Assembly: GCA_050251715.1 (NCBI GenBank)
Contig: JBFWMG010000015.1
Location: 1-64,000, forward strand
Length of the DNA: 64,000 nucleotides
From: JBFWMG01 sp050251715
GTDB taxonomy: Bacteria > Desulfobacterota > Desulfovibrionia > Desulfovibrionales > Desulfovibrionaceae
Direction: 5' to 3'
Shown here: piece by piece, positions 46,553-56,858 of the stretch
How the letters are laid out: every line of letters begins with the position of its first letter
Position numbering within the stretch: position 1 is the first letter of the stretch
Notes under the pieces: generated by a model
The model's database searches: none
Told to the model about the DNA's origin: nothing
Seen by the model: only the letters and a program-made list of their open reading frames with translations
Program-made: the position numbers and the translations under genes

Positions 46553-46587
46553 AAAAAAAAAGAGCCTGCCGCGAGGCAGGCTCTTTT
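46553..46587 (-). terminator. Rho-independent terminator of the dsr operon
   Basis: A 13-bp perfect stem (AAAAGAGCCTGCC at 46558-46570, GGCAGGCTCTTTT at 46575-46587) with loop GCGA. On the minus strand a run of T continues after the stem (As at 46553-46557). It lies 21 bp after the dsrP stop. Confidence 0.92.
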
Positions 46588-46608
46588 GCGAGCGAGGTGT
46601 GTGGCCGA

Positions 46609-47766
46609 TTAGCTGGCCACCTGCTTCTTGACGGAAAGGGCGATCTTCCAGAGCACGGTGATGACCATGGCGCCCACGGAGTACACGCCAAGGGTAATCA
46701 GAATCTCGGGGAAGGTGGGCACATATTCCGTGATGCCGTGGAACATGTTGGGCGAGAAACCGCCGACCAGCAGGCCGATGCCCTTGTCGATCCAGGTCGC
46801 GAGAACCAGGATGATGAGGGCGAAGGTCAGGACGGAGCGGTTTTCACGCAGCTTGGGCGGAATGAGCAGCGCCAGCGACAGGATCGCCAGCACGGCGGCC
46901 GTCCACATGAAGGGCACCCACTGGGTCATGCCATCAACACCATGGAACAGGTATTCGATGGGGTGCATGTGACCGGGAATGTTGCTGTAAAAGGCGGTGA
47001 ACAACTCCAGGCAGTAGAAGAAGACGTTGATGCCCATGGCGTAGACAATGACCTTGGACAGGGACTTGATGGCTTCTTCGCCGGGTTCGAACTTGGCGAC
47101 CTTTTCCAGCACCAGCGCGAGCAGCAGCAGGATGGCCGGACCGGAGCAGAACGCGGAGCTGAGGAAGCGCGCGGCCATGATCGCGGTCAGGAAGTAGTGG
47201 CGGGCCGGCAGACCGGCGTACAGGAACGCCGTGACCGTGTGGATGGACACCGCCCAGAAGATGGAGATGTAGCACAAAGGCTTGACCCAGGAGGGCGGGG
47301 CCACTTCCTTGCGTTCGGCGTCAAGCGTGATCCAGCCGATGATGATGTTCAGGAACAGGTAGCCGTTGAGCACGACCATGTCCCAGAACAGGATGGAGTT
47401 CGGCGTGGCGTGGAAGATGACGTTGAGCATGCGCTGCGGCTGACCAAGGTCGACCAGGATGAAGAGCATGCACATGGACACCGCGCCGATGGCCATGAAT
47501 TCGCCCAAGATAATCATCTTCTTGAACGGTTTGTAGTGATGGAAGTAGTACGGTAGAACCAGCATGACCGCCGAGGCGGCGACACCGACGAGGTAGGTGA
47601 ACTGGGCGATGTAAAAGCCCCAGGACACGTCGCGGCTCATGCCGGTAACCGACAGACCGAGGTTCAACTGGAAGAGATAGGCCACTGTTCCGGCCCCTGC
47701 GATGGAGCCGAGGAAAAGAAGCCAGATCCAATATGAGGGCTTTCCCTTAAGCGCTTTTTCGAGCAT
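46609..47766 (-). CDS. dsrP: DsrP, integral membrane subunit (NrfD family)
   Basis: 385 residues with about ten membrane segments. NrfD-family features: GVAASAVMLVLPYYFHHYKPFKK kept in pieces, FILVDLGQPQRMLNV, and RFLSSAFCSGPAIL. In the DsrMKJOP complex it exchanges electrons between menaquinol and the periplasmic DsrO/DsrJ. Start ATG 47766 has AGGGGGAA upstream; last gene of the operon, followed by the terminator at 46553-46587. Confidence 0.95.
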   Translation of the reverse strand: MLEKALKGKPSYWIWLLFLGSIAGAGTVAYLFQLNLGLSVTGMSRDVSWGFYIAQFTYLVGVAASAVMLVLPYYFHHYKPFKKMIILGEFMAIGAVSMCMLFILVDLGQPQRMLNVIFHATPNSILFWDMVVLNGYLFLNIIIGWITLDAERKEVAPPSWVKPLCYISIFWAVSIHTVTAFLYAGLPARHYFLTAIMAARFLSSAFCSGPAILLLLALVLEKVAKFEPGEEAIKSLSKVIVYAMGINVFFYCLELFTAFYSNIPGHMHPIEYLFHGVDGMTQWVPFMWTAAVLAILSLALLIPPKLRENRSVLTFALIILVLATWIDKGIGLLVGGFSPNMFHGITEYVPTFPEILITLGVYSVGAMVITVLWKIALSVKKQVAS

Positions 47767-47775
47767 GGCTTCCCC

Positions 47776-48555
47776 CTAAATGATGTAGTAGACGCCGGGC
47801 TCGGTGCCCAGGTTGGGTTTACGGCGCAGGGAGAAATGCTCGGCCAGCGCCTGGCGGACTTCGGATTCCGGATCGTCCAGATCGCCGAAGAGAATGGCGC
47901 CCTCGGCGGCCTGTACGCACTTGGGCAGTTCGCCCTTACCCAGCAGCTCGGCGCAGAAGTTGCACTTTTCCACCACACCGCGCATGCGCGTGGGGTAGGT
48001 GGGGTTGGTTTCGGCAATGCCGGGCCTGGGGTTCTTGAAGTTGAAGCTGCGTGCGCCAAAGGGGCAGGCGGCCATGCAGAAGCGGCAGCCGATGCAGCGG
48101 TGCATGTCCATGATGACAATGCCGTCCGGGCGCTGGAACGTGGCCTTGGTGGGGCAAACGCGCACGCACGGGGGATTGGTGCAGTGGTTGCAGAGCAACA
48201 GGTACTTGCGCTCCTCAACCTCTTCATTCATGTGGTTGTTGATCTGTTCCGGGAAGGTCCGATGATAGGTATCGGTCCAGATCCACTTGACTTCCTGCTT
48301 GTCGCCGAACGTGGGTACGTTGTGGAAGGAGTGGCAGGCCTCGATAACCTTGTCAAAATCCTCGGCGGACTCGAACTTGGTGGTATCGATGACCATGGCC
48401 CACCGCTTGGCCTGCAAGGCCTCGGCCTTGGGCGCGTATTCAGCGGCGTGCGCCTCGGGCGCCGCGTGGGTCAGAGCCTCCAGGGCGGGAGAAGCGGCAA
48501 GCCCCAGGGCCGATATGCCGGCGACCTTGAGAAACTTTCTTCTGCTGCTTTTCAT
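47776..48555 (-). CDS. dsrO: DsrO, periplasmic ferredoxin-like iron-sulfur subunit
   Basis: 259 residues. Twin-arginine signal (SSRRKFLK, Arg5/Arg6) and then [4Fe-4S] cysteine clusters: CNHCTNPPCVRVCP, CIGCRFCMAACP and CNFCAE. It passes electrons between DsrP and DsrJ on the periplasmic face. The start is ATG 48555, which overlaps the dsrJ stop (TAATG). A longer frame to 48657 lies inside dsrJ and is rejected. Confidence 0.95.
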   Translation of the reverse strand: MKSSRRKFLKVAGISALGLAASPALEALTHAAPEAHAAEYAPKAEALQAKRWAMVIDTTKFESAEDFDKVIEACHSFHNVPTFGDKQEVKWIWTDTYHRTFPEQINNHMNEEVEERKYLLLCNHCTNPPCVRVCPTKATFQRPDGIVIMDMHRCIGCRFCMAACPFGARSFNFKNPRPGIAETNPTYPTRMRGVVEKCNFCAELLGKGELPKCVQAAEGAILFGDLDDPESEVRQALAEHFSLRRKPNLGTEPGVYYII

Positions 48556-48935
48556 TAGTTGTTCCCCTTGGGCTCGAGGTGGCATGTGAAACAGTACGGG
48601 GCGACACTGTTGGTCTCGTGGCATTTGTCGCAGAACTCGGCCTTGTTGGAATGGCACTTCATGCAGGTGTTCTGCAGGCTGATGTCGAACTTCTTGCCTT
48701 CGGCGTTGGTGTATTCGCGGTTGCGCTCGCGCACCACCTGGTCACGCCAGGTGTCCAGAAGCTGCATGTGTTCCGCGCGCATGAACTCGGTGCTCTCCAC
48801 GCAGGCCTTTTCGCCAACGGGCAGCTTGAGCTCGGGCCGTTTGTAGCTGGACGTCATCGCGTTGAGCCAGAAGGGCGCCGTCATGAGCACGACGAACACG
48901 ATGATTCCAGGGATGATGTATTTGCCGTTATACAT
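48555..48935 (-). CDS. dsrJ: DsrJ, triheme cytochrome c subunit
   Basis: 126 residues. An uncleaved N-terminal membrane helix (IIPGIIVFVVLMTAPFWL) and three CXXCH heme sites (CMKCH, CDKCH, CFTCH) near the C-terminus. DsrJ is the cytochrome of the complex. It lies 2 bp after dsrK; GAGGA serves as ribosome binding site. Confidence 0.95.
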   Translation of the reverse strand: MYNGKYIIPGIIVFVVLMTAPFWLNAMTSSYKRPELKLPVGEKACVESTEFMRAEHMQLLDTWRDQVVRERNREYTNAEGKKFDISLQNTCMKCHSNKAEFCDKCHETNSVAPYCFTCHLEPKGNN

Positions 48936-48937
48936 GG

Positions 48938-50554
<1,617 letters not shown>

Positions 50555-50563
50555 GGCTGCTCC

Positions 50564-51595
50564 TTATTCTTCTGCCTCGGCGTCCGCCGGCATTTTGTCT
50601 ACCCGCACGCCAGCTTCGACCATGGCGTCCCTGAAGTCATCCTCGTAGGCCGCGTAGGTATGGAACTTGGCCGGCGGATTCCAGGGGTTGCGATGGCGCA
50701 CGAAACGGGTGTTGTTGGGCATGTTTCGGGTCGGGCTGAGGAAGACGCCGCCCATATGCATGAGCTTGCTGAACGGGAAGTAGATCAGCAGCACACTAAC
50801 CAGGAAGATGTGCAGGAAGAAGATGGGAGCCACGCCCTCGGGAATTGCGGGGTTGAGCGTGACGAGGCTCATGGTCAGCGCCTTCACGGAGGCGATGTCG
50901 GTCTTGGTGAAATAGCGCATCCAGATACCGGTCAGCGAGATGCCCAGGATCAGGAAGAGCGGGAAGTAGTCGTTGAGCAGCGAAATGTAGCGCACCTTGT
51001 TGTCGAAGATGCGGCGCATGAGCAGAAGCGCCGCGGCCACGGCCAGGATGACGCCGCTCTGGAACAGGCGGGGCACGCCGATCTGCATGATGCCGTCGAG
51101 GAATTCGACGATCTGGATGCAGACGGGCACGGGTTCCAGGAAGAACCGGAAGTGCCTGATGAACACGGTGAGGAAGGAGTAGTGGAACAAGATGGCGAAC
51201 AGCCACAGCCACTTGGAGGAGCTGTAGCCCACGCGGCCATCGATATCCATCTGCTCGCCGGCGGGGTGGAAGGTGACCTTGGTGTTCCTGAACAGAGAGC
51301 GGAACGCCAGGACTTCAAGGAGCATTCTGCCCACGGTTTCCACCGGAGTGGAGGGGTTGTCGAGCGGGCTGCGTTTGACCCAGTCAAGGGACCATTGCTG
51401 CCCGGCCGTGGTGGGAATGCTGTAGGGAACGGGGGTTTTTGCCCAGGCCATGATTCGGGAGACGAAACCCGCTATGAAGACGATAACCGCCGCATAGGGG
51501 ATGACGACTCCGAACAGGAACTGGTTCCCCTGTGCGCCGTAAAAGCCGACGCATCCCAGGGCTAAGACCAGAAGGAGTGCTATGAACATTGCCAT
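50564..51595 (-). CDS. dsrM: DsrM, membrane cytochrome b subunit (NarI-like)
   Basis: 343 residues with about six membrane segments and several conserved histidines in them. The order M-K-J-O-P on the minus strand supports the call. DsrM carries heme b and interacts with menaquinone. Start ATG 51595 has GAGGTGA upstream. It follows the RsbRD-like gene by 27 bp. Confidence 0.94.
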   Translation of the reverse strand: MAMFIALLLVLALGCVGFYGAQGNQFLFGVVIPYAAVIVFIAGFVSRIMAWAKTPVPYSIPTTAGQQWSLDWVKRSPLDNPSTPVETVGRMLLEVLAFRSLFRNTKVTFHPAGEQMDIDGRVGYSSSKWLWLFAILFHYSFLTVFIRHFRFFLEPVPVCIQIVEFLDGIMQIGVPRLFQSGVILAVAAALLLMRRIFDNKVRYISLLNDYFPLFLILGISLTGIWMRYFTKTDIASVKALTMSLVTLNPAIPEGVAPIFFLHIFLVSVLLIYFPFSKLMHMGGVFLSPTRNMPNNTRFVRHRNPWNPPAKFHTYAAYEDDFRDAMVEAGVRVDKMPADAEAEE

Positions 51596-51622
51596 GTACC
51601 GTCACCTCGCTGCTGTTGCACT

Positions 51623-52165
51623 TCAGTTGGGGTTGGTATCCGGTTCATCCTCTGCCGCCGTGCCGCATATCATACCGGCTCGCTGCAAGAGCCGATGTTG
51701 CGCAAGTTTGACCTCCTTGATCCGCATTTCGTAGACCAAGGTTTTGCATTTGATATAGATGTTGAATGAAATCAGGGCCAAAGTATCCAACTTTGATTCG
51801 AATTGCAATAATTCGGTCATCAATTCCGGCGTGAGCGGGGTCTTTGCCATCAGATCGCGCACTATAGTCTTAAGGAAATAGATGACGCCGCAGGCCGCCG
51901 CAGGCGTAAAATCCTGTATGGTCCGAATCCGGATCAACTCATCCAGAGGCTCTTGCACCGCTTCCGTATCCAGCCCGTCCTTGAGCAGCTCATCGGTCAA
52001 GACGCGGATGGCCTTGGTCGTGCGGTTGCCCACCGGGTTGGCGAATTGGTCCTTTTTGCTGCGCAAAAAGCCCACAGTATCAATAGGGTATGTCTTGAAC
52101 ACCGATTGCAGCCATGCATCAGCAAGCTGCTCCCTCTGGTCGCGCAACTGGTCGAGTAGAGTCAT
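51623..52165 (-). CDS. RsbRD N-terminal domain-like protein
   Basis: 180 residues, all helical, no signal or membrane segment. The pattern (LLDQLRDQREQLADAWLQSV, then NPVGNRTTKAIRVLTDEL) matches the RsbRD N-terminal domain found alone in front of dsrMKJOP in Desulfovibrio relatives. It is the first gene of the dsr transcript. Members of this domain family occur in RsbR-type regulators; a regulatory or assembly role in the dsr operon is likely but unproven. ATG 52165 is preferred to TTG 52174. Confidence 0.8.
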   Translation of the reverse strand: MTLLDQLRDQREQLADAWLQSVFKTYPIDTVGFLRSKKDQFANPVGNRTTKAIRVLTDELLKDGLDTEAVQEPLDELIRIRTIQDFTPAAACGVIYFLKTIVRDLMAKTPLTPELMTELLQFESKLDTLALISFNIYIKCKTLVYEMRIKEVKLAQHRLLQRAGMICGTAAEDEPDTNPN

Positions 52166-52224
52166 GTTATCCAACGAGGTTGAAAATCAAGGGTGGGTGC
52201 CATCCCCGAAAATTACATCGGCCC

Positions 52225-52253
52225 CATATAACGACTTTTTCCGGCTTTGTCCA
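52225..52253 (-). promoter_or_regulatory. Candidate sigma-70 promoter of the dsr operon
   Basis: On the minus strand TGGACA (52253-52248) and TATATG (52230-52225) are separated by exactly 17 bp, with five of six and four of six matches to the consensus. Transcription would start near 52218, about 53 bp before the first start codon. Confidence 0.55.
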
Positions 52254-52553
52254 AAAAAAAACATGCTTCCCGCCGAGGGGCTGGCGATGGTAACAGGATG
52301 AAATCGTTGTTCTTTAGTTCGTGCCGTGCAACATCCCGCCATATTTGTTCTTTTTTTAACAAGCCCACGGAGGCGCGCGCAGGGCTCCGGGCGGGCCGCC
52401 GTGTACGCATTTGCCTGCGCGCGGCAAGGGGGATTGCGCGGGCATGGGGCAAGAGGGCCGCCGGTGCCACCGGGTGCCGGTTGGCAAGGGGACAGGGGAC
52501 GGCCATGGGCCGTGCCGTTGACCGCCCCGCACTGGGCGCGGCGGCTCACGCGG
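52254..52553. other. Upstream region of the dsr operon with Rex-like palindrome
   Basis: No gene is seen here. On the minus strand TTGTTAAAAAAAGAACAA (52345-52362) resembles the 18-bp Rex redox-repressor operator (TTGTGAA-N4-TTCACAA type) in its outer halves. It is upstream of the promoter at 52225-52253, not overlapping it. Remaining DNA up to the flavoprotein stop at 52554 is GC-rich with no feature. Confidence 0.4.
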
Positions 52554-53135
52554 TCACAGGGCGTGGGCCAGCGCCAGCCCGGCCTGCATGGCGCGGTCCA
52601 TGATCTCCACGTGGCGCGCGACAATGCCCTTGTCGAAAAGCCCCAGCACCGGCAGTTCCGCCACAATGTCGTAGCCCAGCGCCACCAGCGGCAGCCGCAG
52701 GGCGTCCAGGGCGATTCCCATGTCCGCGCGCCGCGTCTGCTCCGCAACGACGCCGATCACGGCCTTGCGCCCCTGGCCCGCCAGGCGGCTGGACCAGGCC
52801 CGGGGGCGCGTGTCCTCGAAATCGTAATAGCAGTACAGTCTGTCGATGAACGCCTTCATCCAGGCCGTGATGTTGTAGTTGTGCACCGGCGAGACGAGCA
52901 CCAGTCCGCGCGCCTCCTCAAGGGCGGGATAGAGCAGGGTCATGCCGTCGTGGAACCGGGTGCAGGCCTTGTCCTTGCGGCAGGCCTCGCAGCCCACGCA
53001 GGGGTCGTAGCGGTAGTCGCGCAAATGGACTTCCTGGGCCGCCTTTCCTTCCCGCCGCGCGCCGGACAGTACCGCGCGGAGCAGCTTGTGCGAGTTGCCG
53101 CCTTTGCGCGGGCTGCCTTCAATGCCGATAATCAT
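52554..53135 (-). CDS. Iron-sulfur flavoprotein / flavodoxin-fold reductase
   Basis: 193 residues from ATG 53135 with GGAGG upstream. The flavodoxin-like N-terminus (IGIEGSPRKGGNSHKLL) binds FMN. A compact cysteine motif CVGCEACRKDKAC at about 46-58 is the pattern of Isf-type iron-sulfur flavoproteins. The SPVHNYNITAWMKAFIDRL run is also typical. The partner is unknown. Divergent from priA. Confidence 0.82.
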   Translation of the reverse strand: MIIGIEGSPRKGGNSHKLLRAVLSGARREGKAAQEVHLRDYRYDPCVGCEACRKDKACTRFHDGMTLLYPALEEARGLVLVSPVHNYNITAWMKAFIDRLYCYYDFEDTRPRAWSSRLAGQGRKAVIGVVAEQTRRADMGIALDALRLPLVALGYDIVAELPVLGLFDKGIVARHVEIMDRAMQAGLALAHAL

Positions 53136-53301
53136 GGGCGTCCTCCGTGTGGTGGCTGGATACCATGCCATCCCGTGCCGGGGCGTCGTTGTCAAGGCGG
53201 CTGGGGCGGCGGGCACAGGATTTGCGGTTGCGCCGCGCCAGGGCGCGGCGTAGGATGCCTTTTTTGCTGCCCATGCACCATTCTTCATAAAATAACACAA
53301 T

Positions 53302-55779
53302 ATGACAAATAGTTGGAATGTCGCTCTGTTGAGCCCCCCCTATGCCACGCTGACCTACGGCGTGCCGGATGACCTGCCTCTCGCCATGTGGCGGCCCGGC
53401 CTGCGGGTGCTCGCGCCCATGGGCGCGAAGAACGCCCTGCGCGTGGGCGTGCTGCTGGGCGCGGCGGATGCCATGGCCGGGGCGGCTGCCGCAGGCAAGG
53501 GCGATGGCTCGGCCGGGGGCGATGGCGCTGGCGGGGGCGATGGCGATGGCGCGGACGGCAAGGCCATCACGCTCAAGCCGCTGGTCTGGCCCATGGAGCG
53601 CACGCCGCTCCTCGACGCCGCATATATGGAAATGGTGGCGCAGCTCGCCGTGCGCCAGATGCTCACCCCCGGCCGGGTGCTGGGCTCGTTTCTGCCCCTG
53701 GCCCTGCGCACCACGCGCATCGTCTTCCAGGCCTACGAGGGGGGCAGGCCGCGCGGCATCAAGCCCCAGGCGCTGCAAGCCCTGGACAGGGCGGGCCGGG
53801 CCGCGTTGGCCGCGCTGTGGGACGCGGGCCGCGTGGAGGTGCGCACCACCGGCGAAACCGCCGGAACCCAGGAACATTGCACCCTGACGCAGGATCCGCC
53901 CTGGCCGGTGCGGCCCGGGGCCAAGCGGCAGATCCAGATCCTGGAATATCTGCTGGAACAAGGCCACGCGGCGCGCGGCGTCCTGTTGCGCGACCTGGGC
54001 CAGTCCGCCGCGCCGGTGCTGGGCAAGCTCATCACCCAGGGGTTGGTCCAGGTGGGCCCCATGCCGGACGACGTGTGCCTGGAGCCGGACGACGAGGACG
54101 GGCCGGGCGTCGGCGTCGGCGACCGCGCCACGGGCGGCAACGCCTTTGCCTTGAGCGCGGCGCAGCGGGCCGCGCTGGATTCCCTGGCCGGGGCGCTCGA
54201 TGCCGCGCCGGACGGGCCGGGGAGCCGCACGCGGCTGTTGCACGGGGTCACGGGCAGCGGCAAGACCGCCGTGTATCTGGAGTTGGCCAAGGCCTGCCTG
54301 GCGCGGGGGCGCTCGGTCCTGCTGCTGGCGCCCGAAGTGGCGCTGGCCATGCAGTTGCGCCGCGCCGCCGCCGCGTTTTTTCCGGACCGCGCCGTGCATT
54401 TCTACCATGGCTACCAGGGGGTGCCCCAGCGCGAAAAGACCTTTCTGGCCCTGGCCCGGTCATGCGAGCCCGCCGTCATCGTGGGCACGCGCTCGGCCCT
54501 GTTCCTGCCCGCGCCCGGCCTGGGCCTGGTGGTGCTGGACGAGGAACACGACTCCTCGTTCAAACAGGACGAGCGGTTGACCTACCAGGCCAAGGAAGTG
54601 GCCTATTTCCGCGTGCGCCAGACCGGCGGCCTGCTGGTGCTGGGCTCGGCCACGCCGGACGTGAAGAGCTTTTACGCCGCCCGCGAGGGGCGCATCCCGG
54701 TGCTGGCCATGGACGGGCGCGTGGGCGGGGGTACGCCGCCGGACATCCGGCTGGTGGACATCCGCGACAGCAAGGCCACCGAGCACCTGCTCGCGCCAGA
54801 GTCGCTCGACCTGCTCAAGGAAACCGTGGCGCGGGGCGACCAGGCCATCATCATGCTCAACCGGCGCGGGTATGCCCCGCTCATGTACTGCCTGGACTGC
54901 GGCACCGTGGCCAAGTGCCCCCACTGCGCCATTGGCCTGACCTACCACAAGGGGCGCGAACGGCTGGTGTGCCACTACTGCGGCCTGTCCGAGCCGTTCC
55001 CCGTGGTGTGCGCCACGTGCGGCGGGTGCCAGTATCTGCCCATGGGCGAGGGCACGGAAAAAATCGCGGAAACCCTGGCCGCGTCGTTGCCCGACGGGAC
55101 GCGCGTGCTGCGCATGGACCGCGACTCCACCCGCAGGCCTGGGCGGCTGGAGGAGATTTTGCGCGATTTTGGCGACCGCAAGGCGCAGGTGCTGGTGGGC
55201 ACGCAGATGCTCTCCAAAGGGCACCACTTCCCGGACGTGACCCTGGTCATTGTGGCGGATGGCGATCTGGGGCTGAACGTGCCTGATTACCGGGCGGCGG
55301 AGCGCACGTTCCAACTGCTGCTCCAGGTGGCGGGCAGGGCGGGGAGGGGCGACAAACCCGGCGTGGTGCTGCTGCAAACGCGTGATACGAATCATTATTG
55401 TTGGGACTTTGTGCGCCGGGCCGATTACGAGGGATTTTACGAGCAGGAGGTCGCCCTGCGCAGGAAGCGGCGCTATCCGCCTTTCGTCAAACTCGCGCTC
55501 ATCCGCATGAGCTATCCCATGGACTGGGCCGAGGGGCCGGGCAGGGTGGCGGAACTGACCGCGGCGGTGCGCCGCGCGGGCAAGAAGCTGGGCGTGATGG
55601 TGCTGGGCCCGGCACCCGCGCCGTTGCCCATGCTGCGCGGCCGCAAGCGGTTCAACTGCCTGCTCAAGGCGGAGACCTGGCCGCCCGTGCGGGCGTTGTA
55701 CGCCCATGTGGAGGCCAGCCTGCCGTCCTCCACCCATGTGCGCCTCAGCCTGGATCTCGATCCCGTCAATATGATGTAG
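53302..55779 (+). CDS. priA: Primosomal replication protein N' (PriA helicase)
   Basis: 825 residues. Residues 1-270 form the DNA-binding part with an unusual Gly/Ala/Asp-rich insertion near 55-85. The helicase core has Walker A GVTGSGKTAVYLEL, the DEEH box LDEEHDSSFKQDERL, and the zinc-binding cysteines CLDCG, CPHC, CHYCG and CATCGGC. PriA restarts stalled replication forks. The start ATG 53302 has no clear ribosome binding site. Confidence 0.95.
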   Translation: MTNSWNVALLSPPYATLTYGVPDDLPLAMWRPGLRVLAPMGAKNALRVGVLLGAADAMAGAAAAGKGDGSAGGDGAGGGDGDGADGKAITLKPLVWPMERTPLLDAAYMEMVAQLAVRQMLTPGRVLGSFLPLALRTTRIVFQAYEGGRPRGIKPQALQALDRAGRAALAALWDAGRVEVRTTGETAGTQEHCTLTQDPPWPVRPGAKRQIQILEYLLEQGHAARGVLLRDLGQSAAPVLGKLITQGLVQVGPMPDDVCLEPDDEDGPGVGVGDRATGGNAFALSAAQRAALDSLAGALDAAPDGPGSRTRLLHGVTGSGKTAVYLELAKACLARGRSVLLLAPEVALAMQLRRAAAAFFPDRAVHFYHGYQGVPQREKTFLALARSCEPAVIVGTRSALFLPAPGLGLVVLDEEHDSSFKQDERLTYQAKEVAYFRVRQTGGLLVLGSATPDVKSFYAAREGRIPVLAMDGRVGGGTPPDIRLVDIRDSKATEHLLAPESLDLLKETVARGDQAIIMLNRRGYAPLMYCLDCGTVAKCPHCAIGLTYHKGRERLVCHYCGLSEPFPVVCATCGGCQYLPMGEGTEKIAETLAASLPDGTRVLRMDRDSTRRPGRLEEILRDFGDRKAQVLVGTQMLSKGHHFPDVTLVIVADGDLGLNVPDYRAAERTFQLLLQVAGRAGRGDKPGVVLLQTRDTNHYCWDFVRRADYEGFYEQEVALRRKRRYPPFVKLALIRMSYPMDWAEGPGRVAELTAAVRRAGKKLGVMVLGPAPAPLPMLRGRKRFNCLLKAETWPPVRALYAHVEASLPSSTHVRLSLDLDPVNMM

Positions 55780-56051
55780 CCTCTGGTTGTCCGGTCGCGG
55801 CAGCGGGTTGTCCGTTGACCTCCGGGCGGTTTTCCGTGCGCGGGCTCTTTCCGGCCGCATCCATGGCCCGCAAGCGGGAGGGGGGCGTTCGCCGGGTGGT
55901 CGCCATGCTCTCAACGCGGTTCATGAGGTCTTGGTCTGCCACGCCCCGCTCTTCCCTCAGCCGTCGCGCCGCGTTAGGGGTTCGTTCCCATGGCGCCCCG
56001 CTTCCGGCGCATGTTTCGTCTCTCATTTCCCTATTATTTAGCGCAGGTCAG

Positions 56052-56137
56052 CATTGAAACAATGCGAGGATTTGAAATAATGAAACATTATTTCAACAAA
56101 ATGCATAAGAGCATCTCATCTTTTTCAAGGTCAAGAT
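56052..56137 (+). repeat. Copy 2 of the triple-hairpin intergenic repeat
   Basis: Matches the minus strand of 10240-10326 (see that entry) and keeps the three stem-loops: CATTG-AAA-CAATG, GAAATAATG-AAA-CATTATTTC, ATGC-ATAAGA-GCAT. It lies 273 bp downstream of priA, in the same sense. Confidence 0.65.
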
Positions 56138-56342
56138 GCTTTTATGACAGGCCGTGCGGTCGTGGGCGGAGGTGTCCGTCATGGCCGGGTGGGGCGCACG
56201 GCTGCCGGGTGCATGGTTCCCGCCATGTCCTGGCATGGCCAGCGGTACGCTGGTGGCGCAGGCCTCTGGGGCTTGTCCCGATGTTTCCCGCTGGATGAGC
56301 GCGGCGGCGGGAGGCGCGGCGGTGCGTGGCAAGGTGGTACGC

Positions 56343-56401
56343 GGCATCGGGCGTGCCGGGGAAGCAGGGCATCGGGCGTGCCGGGGAAGCAGGGCATCGG
56401 G
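56343..56401 (+). repeat. 25-bp tandem repeat
   Basis: Two exact 25-bp units begin GGCATCGGGCGTGCCGGGGA (56343-56367, 56368-56392), followed by a 9-bp partial third unit (56393-56401). Non-coding. Confidence 0.85.
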
Positions 56402-56417
56402 ACGCAGGGGGGCAGGG

Positions 56418-56611
56418 TGCCGCGCGCGGGAGGTGCGGGGACTGGTGCGCCGCCCTGGCGATCCGCCTACGTGCGGGGTGCCGCAGGGGGATGGAATGCT
56501 CAGTTTTATAGCCACGTTAGCCATGGATGCCGCGCGCGGGCGGTGCGGGGGGCATTGTGTGCTTGGCTAGGGCGCGGGATCGTCCGGGTGCCGCGCGGGG
56601 GCTGTGCGGGG
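56418..56611 (+). repeat. Three dispersed copies of a 23-bp GC-rich motif
   Basis: TGCCGCGCGCGGGAGGTGCG at 56418, TGCCGCGCGCGGGCGGTGCG at 56528 and a diverged copy near 56589 (CCGCGCGGGGGCTGTGCGGG). The spacing is uneven (110 and about 61 bp), so this is not a simple array. Simple GC-rich drift is an alternative. Confidence 0.5.
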
Positions 56612-56858
56612 CCGCTTTTGTTCGGCATATGTCTTATTATTGAACAACAATTGAGCAATAAGCTAGCAATAAATCAATTGGCCCGCTCCGCGCGGTGGGG
56701 CGCGCGGTGCGGGCGGCGTGTTTTTCCGGTGGGGTAAATTCTATGTCTATTCGTCTGTTTTTGTGGATAAATATTGCAATCCCTTATGCACATCATCTTT
56801 GTTTATAAAAAATGTAGAAAAATACTGGACAGGATATGGGGTGTCATGTAATGAACTG

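Larger units (their letters stand above)
55780..56858. other. Gene-poor, repeat-rich region between priA and the MerR-like gene
   Basis: No gene is called in about 1,080 bp. It holds copy 2 of the triple-hairpin repeat (56052-56137), a 25-bp tandem repeat (56343-56401), and three GC-rich related motifs (56418-56440, 56528-56550, about 56589-56611). The last 220 bp (about 56635-56858) turn AT-rich and probably hold the promoter of the MerR-like gene. The open frames here are low-complexity. Confidence 0.6.
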
